A DNA stretch of 64,000 bases from Megalonaias nervosa (GCA_016617855.1 JAECUM010004994.1:28360-92359); one strand, 5' to 3'; counted from the stretch's first letter, positions 1-13,454 are shown. Numbers and translations are program-made. Notes: generated from the sequence alone by a model not told the origin.

Positions 1-2754
1 GTACCAAGGCAGTGCCTTGTCCATGGGTTCAGCACAGCAGTTTGATGCAGGCTTGTCCAATGTTAGGAATCAAACCTGCACCCTTTTGGTCATTAGTCAG
101 GCATGCTTACCTATGATTTTGTATGATAATATACTTCAGCACATACATGTGTTACACAACATTTGACTCTTCCAAGTAAAGACACTATTTTGACCACAGC
201 ACTATGTCAAAGTGTTAACTCCCTAAATTACAATCAAAGCAGAACATAATAATGGCTATACATACCTGAAAAATGTTGATGCATGTGGCTTCACTCCAAT
301 CAGTGATGCTGCCAAGCATATGACTGACAGGATAATACAATTTCCATGACTTTTGCTTACGGATGGGGTGAGGTAAAATTTATTGTCAGAGTTAAAAGGA
401 ATAATTATATTGCACTCAGCATTACAGGTACACTCTCTTTAATTTCCTAACCAAGCCAGTGTTAGGTATTTTTCTATGGTACTAATGGTAGGTGGAATAT
501 CTATATAGCATATCTCAATTACACAATGAAATGCTTTAAACAACACAACCTGCCGATTCACAGATCTGAAATACTTCAAAAATATTATGGACAATACACA
601 CCTAAAACAATGACTATAGTATGGGCAATAGACCACCTACAACACTGACAATATTATGGGCAATAGATCACCTACAACACTGACAATATTATGGGCAATA
701 GATCACCTACAACACTGACATTATTATGGGCAATACACACCTAAAACACAGACAGTAGTATGGGCAGTACACAGCTAAAACACAGTCAAAAAATATAGGC
801 AATACACACTCAAAACAGAGACAATATTATGCACAATACACACCTAAAACAGAGACAATATTATGCACAATACACCACCCACAACACAGACACAGGGGCA
901 ATACACCATCTACAACACAGACAATATGCTTGGATACTGGATTCATAGCTACTCATCAATTTAAATGATCTTGTTTAGTCTAATCCAACAGTTTCCAACC
1001 TTTTTGGGCTATGACCATAAAAAATAGTTTTTCTGTGCCTAACAACCCTATTTCCACATTTTGATAAGTTTTGCTGCCATCCTCCCAAAAAATCCTGGTG
1101 ACCCTCAACAATGTCCTCACGACCTGAGGATTGGGAACCACTGTTCTAATCAGATACCAGAAGGTAAGGACTAAAGAAATTGTGTCATACTGCATACGAA
1201 TCTAACATACAGTTTCACATTAAACAACAATAAGGAAGAATACCCTGGAAGTTAAAGTTGACAGTGCAGTATGAGAACAGTTTTTACCCAAAACCTTTAG
1301 TTGACACATTTAAAGCATCCACAATACTTAAGTTACTCACAACAGCATAGTGGAAAATATCAAAGAAGGGAGATGACTAATGTGTAATGCTGATAAATAT
1401 TGTGTATTAAAAATGCTTTAATCGGAAATCATTTTGACGACATTAGCTGATTAAAATCATGTCTAAAAAATTTTCTAATCATGTCAGAAATGCCGATTCT
1501 CGAGTTGTAACAAGTTCATCCCATCAGATGCATACATGCTCATATCATCAGTTCACATATATTTCACTCATAATAAAATTTATCTGTATCTCGATAATGT
1601 ACACCACTCGCAAAGTTTGATTAAAAAAATGATAAAAAAATGAATAGCTCAAGTGTAGACAATTTCAAAGAATCAGACACTTCATTAATATGTATGAACT
1701 CAACTCATAATTACATTCTTTCGACATATTTTATCAAGTTTAATCAAAACTGGATAACAAATACAGTATAAAAAGTCTGGACAATAGTACACCTCATTAA
1801 TACTGGTGGATTTTGCTAATTATTGAAATTGTGCCAGATTTTGATTATATAAAGCTGTACTCCAAGTTTGTTAAAATTCAGATCAGAAATATGGCTTCCA
1901 GGTGATGTCATGCTATACGGATGACCGAGGATGGATACAGGATCATACAGCCAGGTGAGTAAAAGTAAAAATGGTTTTCAAGGATAACCTACTTATGATA
2001 CCCTACTATAAATATATGCATTGAAGTGGTAAAATTATAGAATTCTTGAAACAGTACAATCAATAATCTTCAAAAATTTAACCTGCTTTTAGGAAATAAA
2101 GATAAACATACAATCAAATCTTACTCTATTCTCAATATTAATGATGACTATAAAATAATGAAATTGTTTGTCTAAAACAACAAAAAAAGTAAGATTCATA
2201 AATGGTTCAAATGAATGAACAGTTAACTGAACATATTTTTCAGTTTAAATCAAAGGCAGTGAAACCAAAGATTTTGAGTTATGTGACCACTCTTGGGAAC
2301 ACAACTATTGCATAACTTTAGCTGTACTTACCTCTGCTTTACAAAGAAATGTTTTTATTCTATGGTTAAAACTCAAAGAGTTACAAATATGGTTTTTCAA
2401 AATGTCATAGGTTTTATAGATGAATTTTCTAAATTCAGAAGTGACTCACATCTTATCCAGAAAGCTGTGCTGGACCTTTTTCATACTCATGGCATAACAA
2501 TATACAGGCACTATGAAAACCTTCTGCATATACATTTATACACATTCAATGAAATTTTAGATAGGCTCACATACATGTACATTAGTCACAAAAAAATTTG
2601 ACAGTTTGTAACAGGTAAGAATTTTTTTTTTACTGGAAATGTATAAAAAATTGGCCTCATCAAAAATGACAATTTTGGCCCTTTTTTTTCATCTCTGTCA
2701 CACTCTGTGGTGCATAAAATGATCAAAAAAAATGTGATCATTACTGCAGATTAT
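1..2754. other. Non-coding stretch 3' of the last recognised Mondo exon
   Basis: AT-rich DNA with short random reading frames only. The C-terminal leucine-zipper and WMC exons expected for a Mondo gene on the minus strand were looked for here and not recognised. Apart from the minisatellite at 620-928 I see nothing that can be assigned. Confidence 0.5.
620..928. repeat. Minisatellite, about 35-bp unit
   Basis: About eight degenerate copies of a unit built around 'gggcaatagatcacctacaa' followed by cactgacaatattat. The first three copies are nearly identical and later copies drift. Confidence 0.85.
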
Positions 2755-3006
2755 ATTGTTATTGTCATAGGGTTTAACGCCATTTTTCAGCACAAGATAG
2801 GCTATACATGGCGGCCAGTATCAATGGTGGAGGAAGAACCCAGGAAAACCCCCGGAAAGAACCACCAACCCATGTGAAGCTACTGGCTAGCCTTCTCACA
2901 TACCCACACTGGCCAAACCTGAGACTCGAACCCATGCAGACAGAGGTGAGATGGCAATGATTTGTAACGGTGAGTGATTTAGACCACTCGGCCACTAGGG
3001 GCCCCC
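2755..3006 (-). mobile_element. tRNA-headed SINE (V-SINE/RUDI-like), near full length
   Basis: On the minus strand the element starts with a tRNA-like head (plus-strand 'accactcggccactagggg' is its 5' end, with a B-box-like 'gactcgaaccc'). The body reads through 'ggtggaggaagaaccc' to a 3' end with 'gggtttaacgccatttttca'. Related copies lie at 4727, 23309, 27865 and 49007. The layout matches the mollusc V-SINE type as I know it; the exact family name is inference. Confidence 0.75.
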
Positions 3007-3190
3007 CTGCAGATTATGAACAGACAGAATTAAGCATGTCCCATGCTTACCAAGTAAAGTGCACTTATTGCCAAAATAGCATAAGATCATCAATTTTGTT
3101 GACTGATAGACATGTCAGGTTTTGATTAGCTTTGGCACCTACTTAGAGCACATTGTTGATGAAATGTAAAAAAGAGAGGATGAAATTTAC

Positions 3191-4554
3191 CGAACTGCCA
3201 ACCTTCCAGTCTCGCAATTAGTGAAAAGAGGGATAAAAATTAGTGAATTTTGAACACAGTGAAAAATTATACCATGACACTAGCTCCATCAGCTATGATG
3301 GTCAGTACTGCATTATATGAAAATCCCAAAATAAAACTAAAACATATTAATTACACTGATTACATGTACAAATTTATTTGCAGCCAAATTTACTGATATA
3401 CACAAACTTCAAGCTATTTGTCATAATATGATGTTGTGGCAGACTTCCTCAATTGGGCTATGGTAAATTTGTTTTCAAAACAGTTCAGGCTTCTTGCCTG
3501 CTGTTTAATCTTCGTGACTAAAGTTGTTAGCACCTAAGAAGGCACTAAAGTTTGTCTTATTTTTCTGAACAATAGGAAATACTCTTTCACTGTCACTGTT
3601 GCTGATCTCCAACTGAGAAAGGCAGGTTATATTCAACAAGAAAACTCACAAACAATGCTTCCACATTGGTAGCTTGAAGGACTTGAATAGGTGGCTTCAA
3701 GTACTTCAGAGCTGAAATCTGCTGTGGGTGCTCTTCATTTTCCCAATATCTATATGCTTTTTGCTAGCAGTGTGTTTTTTCATATCATTCTGCCACATGC
3801 CCACATATATATTATTATATAGTACATGTATGATAGGTAAATTGTAAGCAACGATACAAGCCCCTGTGTACATTCCCAATTCTAAAATTTGCGGCACACT
3901 ACTGTGCAAAAAGCATAACGTCCATCAATGTTTCATGGCTGAATGCAAGGCCAATTTTTGGTGTACTCCAATCTATACTTCACTTTTTGTGGAAGACATA
4001 TCTTTTCCCTTGGAGGTGAAAACATTTTAACTGTAGTGTAGCTTAATTACAAAATGGTATTAATCCAGAAGATGAAGCATTGACTGATTAACGATTGCTG
4101 GTGTCAGCGCATGCGCAGTAAAATATGAACTCAAGCAAATTACAATATATGCTAATCTTTCAATATCTCAAAAATTTCCCCACTCAAAAAAGCTGTCTTC
4201 ATTTAGTGTTTGTTTAAAAAAAATTACAGTTGCTATGACTATGTACATGTGCCATTTTTAAAAAAATCAGTTGGGCCCCAGTTTTGTTCATGAGCATTTG
4301 TAAAACTTCTGTTCTAAAAATAGATTATATACTTTATAATGCTTGCTACAGGGCAAACTATAACAACTGGATATAGTTCTACTAACATTGCAACTACCAA
4401 ATACAGGGCCATTATTGGCATCAGTGACCACTGCTGCTATTCTTACTAGCTCTTAAGCTGAATTTGGGAATTTGTGATTGCATGCGGCGCGAATCTGTGA
4501 ATCACTATCGAGAGTTGTGAAATTCATGCCAAAATCTTGAGGGTTGGCAGGTCT
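3191..4554. mobile_element. hAT-like non-autonomous element with inverted ends
   Basis: The left end 'aactgccaacc' and right end 'ggttggcag' are inverted repeats, and each is followed by subterminal sequence shared with the element at 33157-34082 in the opposite orientation. The flanks show a candidate 8-bp target duplication, aaatttac at 3183-3190 and gaatttac at 4555-4562 (7 of 8 matching), as expected for hAT elements. The middle aligns with the BED-finger-like fragment in the other copy but is not open here. Confidence 0.6.
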
Positions 4555-4726
4555 GAATTTACAGCAAAAACAGCACTGCAGTTATTTCACACCTTGTGAT
4601 TATACTGCATGAGACGTTGCTTAATTGGTGGAATTAAAGTCTACCCAAAGTGGTCATAAATGCTTATCTGCTGATGGATTACTTGGAGAATAATTGAAAC
4701 AGACCACAAATTTTGATCACTCTTTC

Positions 4727-4860
4727 ACCGAGTCTTGGCTTGGCTAATGTGGCTAGTGAAAAAGCTTGCCAGTAGCTTCCTGTAGGTTGGTAGCTCCTCC
4801 CAGGGCTTTCCCAAGATTCTTCCTCCACCAAATATACTAGCTGCAATGTATACACTATCA
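4727..4860 (+). mobile_element. Truncated V-SINE-like fragment
   Basis: Reverse complement of the SINE body seen at 2755-3006: 'cccagggctttcccaagattc' like text followed by 'ttcctccacca'. It is the only copy of this family in the window facing the plus strand, and it lacks the tRNA head. Confidence 0.6.
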
Positions 4861-5863
4861 AGTGCAGACGAATGGCATTAACCTCACAAACAAATCAAAA
4901 TTTTATTCCTAAGTAATAAATCTGTATCTACCCATTCATTTCTAATGCATAATTTTAAAAAAATCCAAGTCAGATTTGGCATGTCCATCATTTTATTCTT
5001 GATTCTACCAAGATCTGCTGCATGTTGCTATCAAGACACTTTGCGAACAAATATAAGTAACTTACAATGCATGTTGGTTGAATTGAAAATGGTTCCAGAA
5101 TCTGTTATTAAAACTCGTCTCAAGCTGACTAATTATTCAAACACCTCTCTAGTGTCCAGTGAATGACAGAAATAATGGATCACTTGGAAACCTTGGCTTT
5201 GTCCCACAGAGTAGATGACAAATTTGTGATAGCTTTTGAATTTTGAAGAAATTGGGCTCTGAACCAATCTACCATTTATTGATGTGGGAAAACATGATTT
5301 ATCTGAATATATTATGATAATTGCTTCTATTTTTTGCACCTTAATTTCACAAGGTAGTTATGTGTTCTGAATTAGCATGCAGACACAAACATCAGATATG
5401 CTTTATATGGAAACTATTCCAGGTATATTTATCAATTTTGATGAAAATTTCAGCTTCTTTACTTTCTCCAGCTACTTTTACAGTTGTCTGAATATTCAGT
5501 GGAAGTCTGAGTCAACACTATTCTAATGAAATACTTCCCTGAAAGTTCTGTCTCTAAATACATTATAAACACTGGCCATACAGCTAGTTATATGTAACAG
5601 AAATGATCAAGTCACACAATATCTATATGAGTACATTTCTAGTTTATACAACATTTTGTTAAACACAATTATAATTTATGTTAAAACCATAATTACCATT
5701 ACATGTCAACATAAATGATAGGGTCATCATCCTACTTTTATATGCGCAACCCGTGGCGGTCAAGCTTTGGGAGGTATTTTTCGACAGGAAATCAAAGTAT
5801 CTAAAAAGGAGCATATTATAATCAGCTGAGGGGGAGGGGAATCCCCAAGAATACAATACTTAC
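4861..5863. other. Intron-like stretch, nothing recognised
   Basis: No repeat family, open frame or exon was recognised here. It begins immediately downstream of the GTAAGT donor of the last identified Mondo exon. Confidence 0.4.
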
Positions 5864-5951
5864 TCTTCTGAAGCATAGCCGCCTTGCTGACTTTAGCATT
5901 TGGATTTTGACTGAGGGATGGAATCAATGTATGAAGCATATCAAAACCACT
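5864..5951 (-). CDS. MLXIP: Mondo exon: helix 1/loop/helix 2 of the bHLH
   Basis: Acceptor ctgttgcag, donor GTAAGT, 88 nt, starts in phase 0 and ends in phase 1. It encodes SGFDMLHTLIPSL then AKVSKAAMLQK, the standard bHLH helix 1 (GFDMLHTLIP) and helix 2 (KAAMLQK). The leucine zipper should follow in the next exon, which I could not find. Confidence 0.93.
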
Positions 5952-8900
5952 CTGCAACAGAGAAAAAAATAACTTGGCAATTTTTTGAGAGATATTCTTC
6001 CATTCTTCCTGTAAAAGTTATGTCCCTGGAAAGGTTTCCACAAATGTTTACATTACCTTTGTCAAACTGTTTAAAAATGACATGCAATATAACAAATCCA
6101 TAATGATTAGGAAAACTTTTAAGTTACATCTAAATAACCCTGTGAACAACTAGAAACACATCAATACAACATGATGCAATTATTGTTGTAACCTAAAGTC
6201 AAATCTACTGGCCTCTTTCCTAGCTACTGATAGAAGTGTTTTGTGAGCTCTTAAGTACAACTGAAGTTTAAAAGAGTAAGACATGAAGACAGCCAGACAC
6301 AACCTCAATTTTATTTAACTTATACAAGCTAGAAAGAAAGAAAGAAAAAAACCCTGATCAACACAACTAATTGGCACAACTAACAAGTTATAATCCTATG
6401 CTGGCACAATTTCCTTTAGATTACGCAACTAACGAGTCTAAACTGTCTAGGATCCTTTGCTTGCACAGCTCCATTCAGTATTTAACATATTTAGTATTTT
6501 GAGTTTAGAGATTAAAAAACTTTGTTAATTCTGACATAATTGCACTTTAAAAAATATTCACTGTTATTTCCAAAACCATTCTAAATGTGCTTGTACTCCA
6601 TGGTCTTGATTTCTGTTCAACTTTTTATGCCAGACTCCACCTGGTCTGTTAATTTATAGCATAAAATTTACAAGGAATGAAATGATGAATTGTATTCAGT
6701 AAATTAATACATTTTTCACTTTCAATAGAAAAGAATATTATTTGGCAAGAACTGATGTCCATTTAGCTTTCCATAAAAAAACAAGTTTTCCTACCGTTAC
6801 TCTTGGATCTCACGCTATTTATTTTGCTAAACATAAACTGATTATACTGAAGACTCGTATCTTTGAAAGAACAACCAATGTACTAAAGATAAGCAGTAAA
6901 AAGGCAGAAACTTGATTACAGGGACTATCTAACAAATTTCTTTAATAACTTATTTGTTCCCAATTAAAGCTGCATACATATCTTGCCAATTTAATTAAAT
7001 TAAATTTAGCTATACTAACTGCATGTCTCACTAATCTGTTAAACTAGAATACATCAAGTAAGTCTGACAAGACTGACTTTTTTACTAACTATAAAATGCA
7101 GAAATCGGACATTTATTGTTTCTGCTGGGCCAGAAAAGACTCGTATTCAGCACTGATAAATACTTCTTTTAACTGAAACCCACAAGATGTGCATTGCAAT
7201 AGGCATCAAATGGGCTTGTGGCTTCTCTACTAGGGTTAGGTATCAGCGAACTAGTTCCCTGCATCAACCAAGTTAGGAGTGGACCTTTAAGTTTCATGAG
7301 TACATAAGGATTCCTAACAAACAAGTCACTTTCAAAAAGGCAAAGGGAAGAAAAAGCGAAATAATCACAATTAAAATATATGCTGAATAGCTATGACTTT
7401 GTACTAATACACAGCAAACCCATCGAGTATGAAACTCTTAATGTAACTACAAACTCTCAACTCTTATAACTTAATTCGCTCAATTCTGAAGTCATGTCTA
7501 CTGGTCCATATACATAGTGATACTATGATGAAACTATATTACATGTACTGACTTGTAAGAAAATAAAGAAAAGGCCAGTATCAGATTTGAAGTATGTTAG
7601 AAATTCCAAAGCTGTTTAATGACTCCAGAACCTGAACAAAAAAGCCAAATGTGGAAATAAAGCAGATTTAATTTTCTGAGGTAAGGAGAGGAGTGGTAAT
7701 GGTTGGTAGGCCTGACTACAACTGGTCCTGACAGACTGAATATCCAACAACAGTGTACAAATGTTTTTAGCTCTAGTTGACTGATGCATAAAGGCTTTAC
7801 TAAATTTTATGTGACCCCTATTTTATACTATGTTCTTCATCAACTTGCCAGATTATACATTATCATTTCAAAAAGTATAATGGTTGGAAAAGATAATGTG
7901 TAATGGCTGGCAATCTTGTAAGCAATCTAACTACTCAGAATTTTGGCATGATCATTAATTACCCTATGAACTGAAGTGTGAACTTCAGGTGATTTAGCAC
8001 GTCTGAAGATGTTCCCTTATAAACTAACTGAATGTTGCAAAGTTCACATTTTACCTTGTTTATTTTCTTTGACAACATGCTGCCAAACTCATGTTTGTCA
8101 CAAAGTATTCTGATCAGAGTGTTCCATTATTTATTTCAGATCCAACAACTCTATTGCTTGTCCAATTAAATGCGGGGATTATCTAATTAATCTCGGAAAT
8201 AATTTGTTCACAAGGATAATCAGAGTCATTTGCCTAACTTAATTTAATTACATGCTGTGATTTAATAAGGCTTTGCTGTTCTATACCATCTTAATCAGCT
8301 TGCTGTATTATAATATATATTTTAAACAGCATCTCAATGACAATGAATAAAAATATGGTGATGTTGTGAACAATATGAATTATAATGTCCTTGTGAGTGG
8401 GAGCTTGAATTTCAGGTAATTAACCAGGTTTAAAGATGTTTTTGTTTGCTTCTTTTTTAACAAACTAACACCAAACTTGCTAAGTAAACAAGAAAAATTT
8501 AATATTGATTTTCTTTTTGAATATTTGCATAAAAGTTCTGATCTAAATATTCATTAACTTATTTCTGCTCTTGTGCTATGCTGATTAAAAGCAACATTCC
8601 ATGTATAATTAAGCTAATCTACATGGGCTATAACTCTGTCCAATATGTAATACATGAGACAAAACCTATAAATGAACACCTAGGTCAAAGAGACCATGTG
8701 TTTATCAAATTCCATCAGAATGTGTTTAATGGATATGCTGACTGCAAGCAACATTCCAAGTTTCCATGTGAAAAACAAAACTAAGTTGGTTCAACAAGGG
8801 CCATAACTCTGTACAAAATAGATTAGCTTACATAAGTCCATAAAAGGACCATGCAGATCTATTAGATAATGTTAATACCACATCAAATCAGTTAAATGTA

Positions 8901-9498
8901 ATTTGAGCTATGCTGCTTACCTGCAACATCCCATGAGTTGATATGAAGTTCAGGGGCCAAAACTCTATCCAAATTGGACACTAAAAAACAAACCCCATTA
9001 ATGGCACATCTGGGAATGTACACATCAATCTGTACATCTAGGTCTATGAAACAATGTACACATCAATCTGTACATCTAGCTCTATGAGACAATGTGCACA
9101 TCAATCTGTACATCTCGGTCTATGAGAAAATGTACACATCACTGTACATCTAAGTCTATGAGACAATGTACACATCAATCTGTATCAGAATATGATGACT
9201 AGTTCTAGAGTTGGTTACAAACATCTGCTGCAGACGAGATTCAAGATAATTGCAAAAGGGAAATAACTCCACAAAACTTTGGCCTGAAGACACACCTTGC
9301 TGTAGTATACACAGACCTAACAAATTACATTAAAGAATGTGTTGAGGTTGCAGGACTATGCTGGTTATAAAAAACATGAACAAATGAATAAATGAAAAAG
9401 GAGGCTTTTATAGGGTTCTTGATGTGGCACGCTAATTTTAGAACTTCTGAGGTCAAATGAAAACTATTATAAACAGATGAGTTTGGAAATTATTTTAC
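5952..9498. other. Intron with degenerate duplicated segments, no gene
   Basis: Mostly AT-rich sequence. Two loosely related segments start near 7970 and 8395 ('cttcaggtgatt' and 'tttcaggtaatt' contexts), and another pair around 8590 and 8745 ('agcaacattcca'). They look like an old diverged tandem repeat. No exon or open frame is supported apart from the minisatellite at 9045. Confidence 0.4.
9045..9190. repeat. Minisatellite, about 38-bp unit, four copies
   Basis: Repeats of 'acaatgtacacatcaatctg' followed by tacatctaggtctatgag. The third and fourth copies carry small changes. Confidence 0.85.
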
Positions 9499-9621
9499 CT
9501 TAATGTTGCAGCGCCTCTTCTTTTCAGCGGAAATATGCGAGACTTTTTTTGTATCTGATTCTGGCATCTTTTCTGGATCCAGTGCATTTCCTGGGGAGGA
9601 TTTCTCCTCGAACAGCTCCGA
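9499..9621 (-). CDS. MLXIP: Mondo exon: bHLH basic region
   Basis: Acceptor gcaatcag, donor GTAAAA, 123 nt, 41 codons, phase 0 at both ends. It ends in KKVSHISAEKKRRCNIK, whose His, Glu and Arg are the residues that read the E-box half-site in this family. The preceding 25 residues are acidic linker. The intron falls at the family's usual break between basic region and helix 1. Confidence 0.95.
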
Positions 9622-10727
9622 CTGATTGCAAACAGAAATTAATATCTTCAATCCATGACCATTCCAAACCAATAATTTACAAACAACAAATATTCTCATC
9701 AATAAATCTAGCAACATGATCTTCAAAACATGGAGCAGTTTCAAATAAGAAAACTAGCATTTTAAGCATAATAGCTATTCCCTCGAAAGTTTTACTGTGC
9801 ATTTAATAGAGAGAATGTGATGACATTGTTTATGCCATCTTAGTCGAATTTCTACGGTCCTGATTCATCAGGAGCAGCCAAGGTGAGATAAAAGCTTTAA
9901 TACTGAGCTTAACCTACAGGAGAGAAAAATAGACATAAAATGTGACTGCAGACTAAGCTTCCATTATAATGGCCTTGACAACCTGAAATGATACAAACTT
10001 TACACTGCTCTTCAAGTAGAGATGCTCCCAGGATTTTATCATAAGGGGGTATATACATACCCCCTTGTTCAAAAAATAAGGGGGGAGTAGAACAAAACTG
10101 AGTGGAAGAAGGAAATGGCCAAACTTCATTATTTTTATAACACTTCAATATCCATCTCTCTTTCTTCCTTAACTACTCTGTATGACCCCTATTGAAATGA
10201 AAATCTTTAAAAGATGTTTCCTTTAGTTATATAAGCATTAATCTGTTCATTGTTTCTCAGCTTAATTGGTTTCATATCTGTGTATGAATATTGTTCTGTA
10301 CTGAGAAGTCCCTTTCACAGCTCACAGGTATTGTCTTTCGGATAATTCTGCTCCAAAATAAGACTTTTCACTAACATAAGCTCTGCCAAAGTCTAACTGT
10401 CTTGAATTAGCGCTCTACTGACTACTATGCTAGATTTATTATTCCGTAATGCTGTATTAGGATTTTAAGTCCATTAATGCCATAGTCTACTTGTTCAAGT
10501 GTGCATTTTGATCATATAAATATCTTTACTTTTTAATTTCATTTTTAGATTCTTATTTATTAGATTTATCATAACCTTTATGCAAGAACTATATGGTTTT
10601 GCAGCACAAGATCCTGCATGGCTAAATTTTGACTAGAAAAGAAATGAAAAGTGCACTCTTACTTTTGAATTGTTTGTATTTTAATTGGCTTGTTTGTCTG
10701 CCTTTTCTACATTTAATCTCGAAATAC

Positions 10728-10903
10728 CTCTGAAATGAGGGGTTGACCATCATGCAGACTGTTTCGGTCCATCCAGCATGTACATCGGATTCAAATTTAA
10801 CACCAATTTTTGGTTCAAAATCACTCACTGGCATCTCCTTTAACACTTTCCAGGTCCTATAATCCGATATACTTCCTGACTTGATAAAATAAACTGCCTT
10901 CAT
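10728..10903 (-). CDS. Candidate first coding exon of an unidentified nested gene
   Basis: An ATG at 10903 opens a minus-strand frame that reads MKAVYFIKSGSISDYRTW and continues for about 58 codons to a plausible donor (TTTCAGAG followed by GTATTT at 10727). The residue mix is balanced and free of low complexity, unlike the chance frames around it. Upstream, 10960-10990, lies a GC-richer patch ('aaaatggccgattccc' on the minus strand) that could be a 5' end. I do not recognise the protein and found no following exon. It could be a nested gene, an exon of a minor Mondo isoform, or chance. Confidence 0.3.
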
Positions 10904-11553
10904 TACTATTATGTCTAACTAAATCGTCATCTATAGATGAACAACGCTGGGAATCGGCCATTTTGGGTCTTCTTGATATCTCGTATTACAAACGCGCATT
11001 TGTAAAACTTCCTTTATGCAAGGTTCAAACTTCATCACAATGCTTGTTTCGGGGCTCAAAGTGCCAATCAAATTTAGATTAACAACCATTCATGTCAAGC
11101 TGAAGAAACCACATGTGTAAATAGTTGCAAAAAAATACACATCGCAACAAGTACTTCAATATTTTGACCATTTCTACAAGTACTTTACGGGTGAACTGCT
11201 GAATAAAGTTGCAAACTGTGGGGATTACATTTTCATGTGTGCAACTTGAAATTAATTTGAGTGAGTTCTCACGTATCACCACTTTCCAAGTGCATGAATT
11301 CGTACAAATTCTGCATGAATCATGCAATCACATGCCCTGGTAACATCTCTGTTCCAAGTCAATATCATCAACTTCAAAAGCCGCAATTCACAATTGCCAA
11401 TTTACGCAAATTTATTTCAACACAATAAATGAGACCTAGCAAAAGATTCTTGAATTAAACATCAAAGAACTAAATAATGATCTCAAACTTAAGTGAGAAT
11501 ATGTTGCTATAATGGGTTAGGATGCTTGAGTAAAACATTTACTATTGACAGGA

Positions 11554-11556
<3 letters not shown>

Positions 11557-11586
<30 letters not shown>
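11557..11586. repeat. (TA)n microsatellite
   Basis: About 15 perfect TA dinucleotides. Confidence 0.95.
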
Positions 11587-11587
<1 letters not shown>

Positions 11588-11729
11588 TTTCCTTTATAAA
11601 ACCCTAACAGATGGAGATTCTCAAGATAAGCCCATCTTACATTTTTCAAAAACATGTAGACATATTTATTCTGCTTGACTTAATGTCTCATGATTAAATT
11701 AGCAAAGTGTACATGGCTTAAACACTGAC

Positions 11730-11929
11730 CTTCGCTTCTTCAAAGTTTATGGTACTGAAGCTACCAGGGCTACTGTCTGGACTGTCCACCCTGATAGGGG
11801 TAGCTGGACTATTCACTTGTAGACACATCGGGCTTCCTTTTGGAGACATCTTTGGCGACACCTTCGGGGACATAACAGAATGACTGTCCATAGCCTTTGA
11901 ACATGAAACAGTTGTTGCACCTGAGGAAA
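11730..11929 (-). CDS. MLXIP: Mondo exon: Ser/Pro-rich linker with SPK repeats
   Basis: Acceptor gaaatttcag, donor GTCAGT, 200 nt, starts by completing a split codon and ends in phase 0. It encodes tandem SP motifs (MSPKVSPKMSPKGSP, then VDSPDSSPGS), candidate sites for proline-directed kinases. It sits just before the bHLH exon. Confidence 0.88.
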
Positions 11930-12736
11930 CTGAAATTTCACAACAGAAAAATATTGTCATATTATATCAATAGTAAAGAAGTGTGTCAAAAGACACCAAC
12001 GCTTCTGCCATGATACATACCATACATAGCCGCTTATAAGTCGAGTCAAACGGCAAAAAAAAACCCAAAGAGCCTGATCAGCCATAGAATATCAGGGCCT
12101 ATGCTGTTCATTACACTGATTACCCCTAACAAACTACACAGACCCAGATCTGCCAGAGCATTGTGCGACAGCATGATCTGTGTCTGTGCAGTTGGACTCG
12201 ACTTACAAGCGTGTATATATGATAGTTGAAGAAAATCTGCTTGGGGTAAATTTCCATGTCAAATGGGACCGTAACAAAGTCATGCAGGTCATGTAGGCAT
12301 TCAGTGCTGAATATTTCAGTAAGGTTGCTTTGTTGCCACAAATGGGTTTGTTTTTCAAGGAGCATTTTTTTTTACTCCACGTTACTTTTTTTTAAAAACA
12401 GAATCAATGGATACAAAAGTCTTTTTTAAAAAAAAACATCTAACTAATGCACCACAACTCCAAAGGGATGTTACTGCATCTGATAACTACCAGTGTCATC
12501 TATCATTTGATTCACACAATTTTATCCCATTTTTATTTAGGTTTTATTCATTATTTTTGGAAAACATGTAAAAACACAAAGAAAATCATGAATTTAAAAT
12601 GATATTTTATGATGTTAACATTTTGTATTTCAACATTTTCAAACACTTTTCCACTGATAAGACCATCTTTTCAAAATTATCATTTTCAAACTCCTCAAAT
12701 TCATTGATTTTTTTGCTACACCATTAACAAAAATGC

Positions 12737-12857
12737 AAACTAAAGCATATTAAAGCATATTATGTACACAAAGCATATTAAAGCATATTATGTACACAAA
12801 GCATATTAAAGCATATTATGTACACAAAGCATATTAAAGCATATTATGTACACAAAA
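12737..12857. repeat. 28-bp minisatellite just inside an intron
   Basis: About four tandem copies of 'aaagcatattaaagcatatt' followed by atgtacac. Each unit itself holds a 10-bp internal duplication. On the transcribed strand the array starts 23 bases after the donor of the exon at 12881. Confidence 0.9.
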
Positions 12858-12880
12858 AGGTTAGTAGCTTCTGCACTTAC

Positions 12881-12983
12881 TTTGCTTAGAGATGCTGCTA
12901 AGTACATCCTTGTGTGACACCTGTGATGATGAAAATGCCTGGCTTGCAGCTGCCAACAGCACAGTGGTAGGAAAGTCATGAAT
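12881..12983 (-). CDS. MLXIP: Mondo exon: Ser-rich mid-region
   Basis: Acceptor tctttccag, donor GTAAGT, 103 nt, phase 0 in and phase 1 out. It encodes IHDFPTTVLLAAASQAFSSS and a further 14 residues. The phases agree with the exons at 14382 (upstream) and 11730 (downstream), which fixes the splice sites. Confidence 0.88.
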
Positions 12984-13454
12984 CTGGAAAGAAAGTATAG
13001 TTTATACTTTTAATAATGCTGATATTAATTATCTCGACTTTTTTACTCACCAAGTTTGTAGAGGCCTCTTCTTTTCCCAACAAAAATGATCAGCATAAAT
13101 AACTTCTTTAATGGCACAACCAAGGACACTGTAAACACACTTTTATTTGCAGTTTCACAAAGTCAAAATATTTTGAAGCCATCACATTTTGTGGCCCAGT
13201 TGTGTCTTTATACCTTTAATTTTTTAAGGAAAACAATACTGTTACTATTTAATTCTGCAGAGAGATTCTCATTCTAATTCAGCAAAAATAGATAGAATAC
13301 AGGAAGAGATTCATAATATTTAGACATGATATCAGTCTCTATTAACAAACATTTTAAACTGTTCACAAACTTTATATACAAAGGCTTGAAACAACATTGG
13401 TGTCAATAATTATTGAAAAAAAAAAAAAAAATGAAAAAAAAATGTAAACTAGAG

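Larger units (their letters stand above)
9622..11729. other. Intron; one candidate nested exon, (TA)n tract, otherwise empty
   Basis: Contains the candidate coding exon at 10728-10903 and a (TA)n run at 11557. The open frame at 9909-10148 has no family resemblance and is probably chance. Confidence 0.4.

Noticed and set aside
5430..5560. Leucine-zipper exon of Mondo around 5490 (minus strand TEYS-like text)
   Set aside because: Only four residues resemble the expected sequence, there is no heptad of leucines after it and the phase is unsupported.
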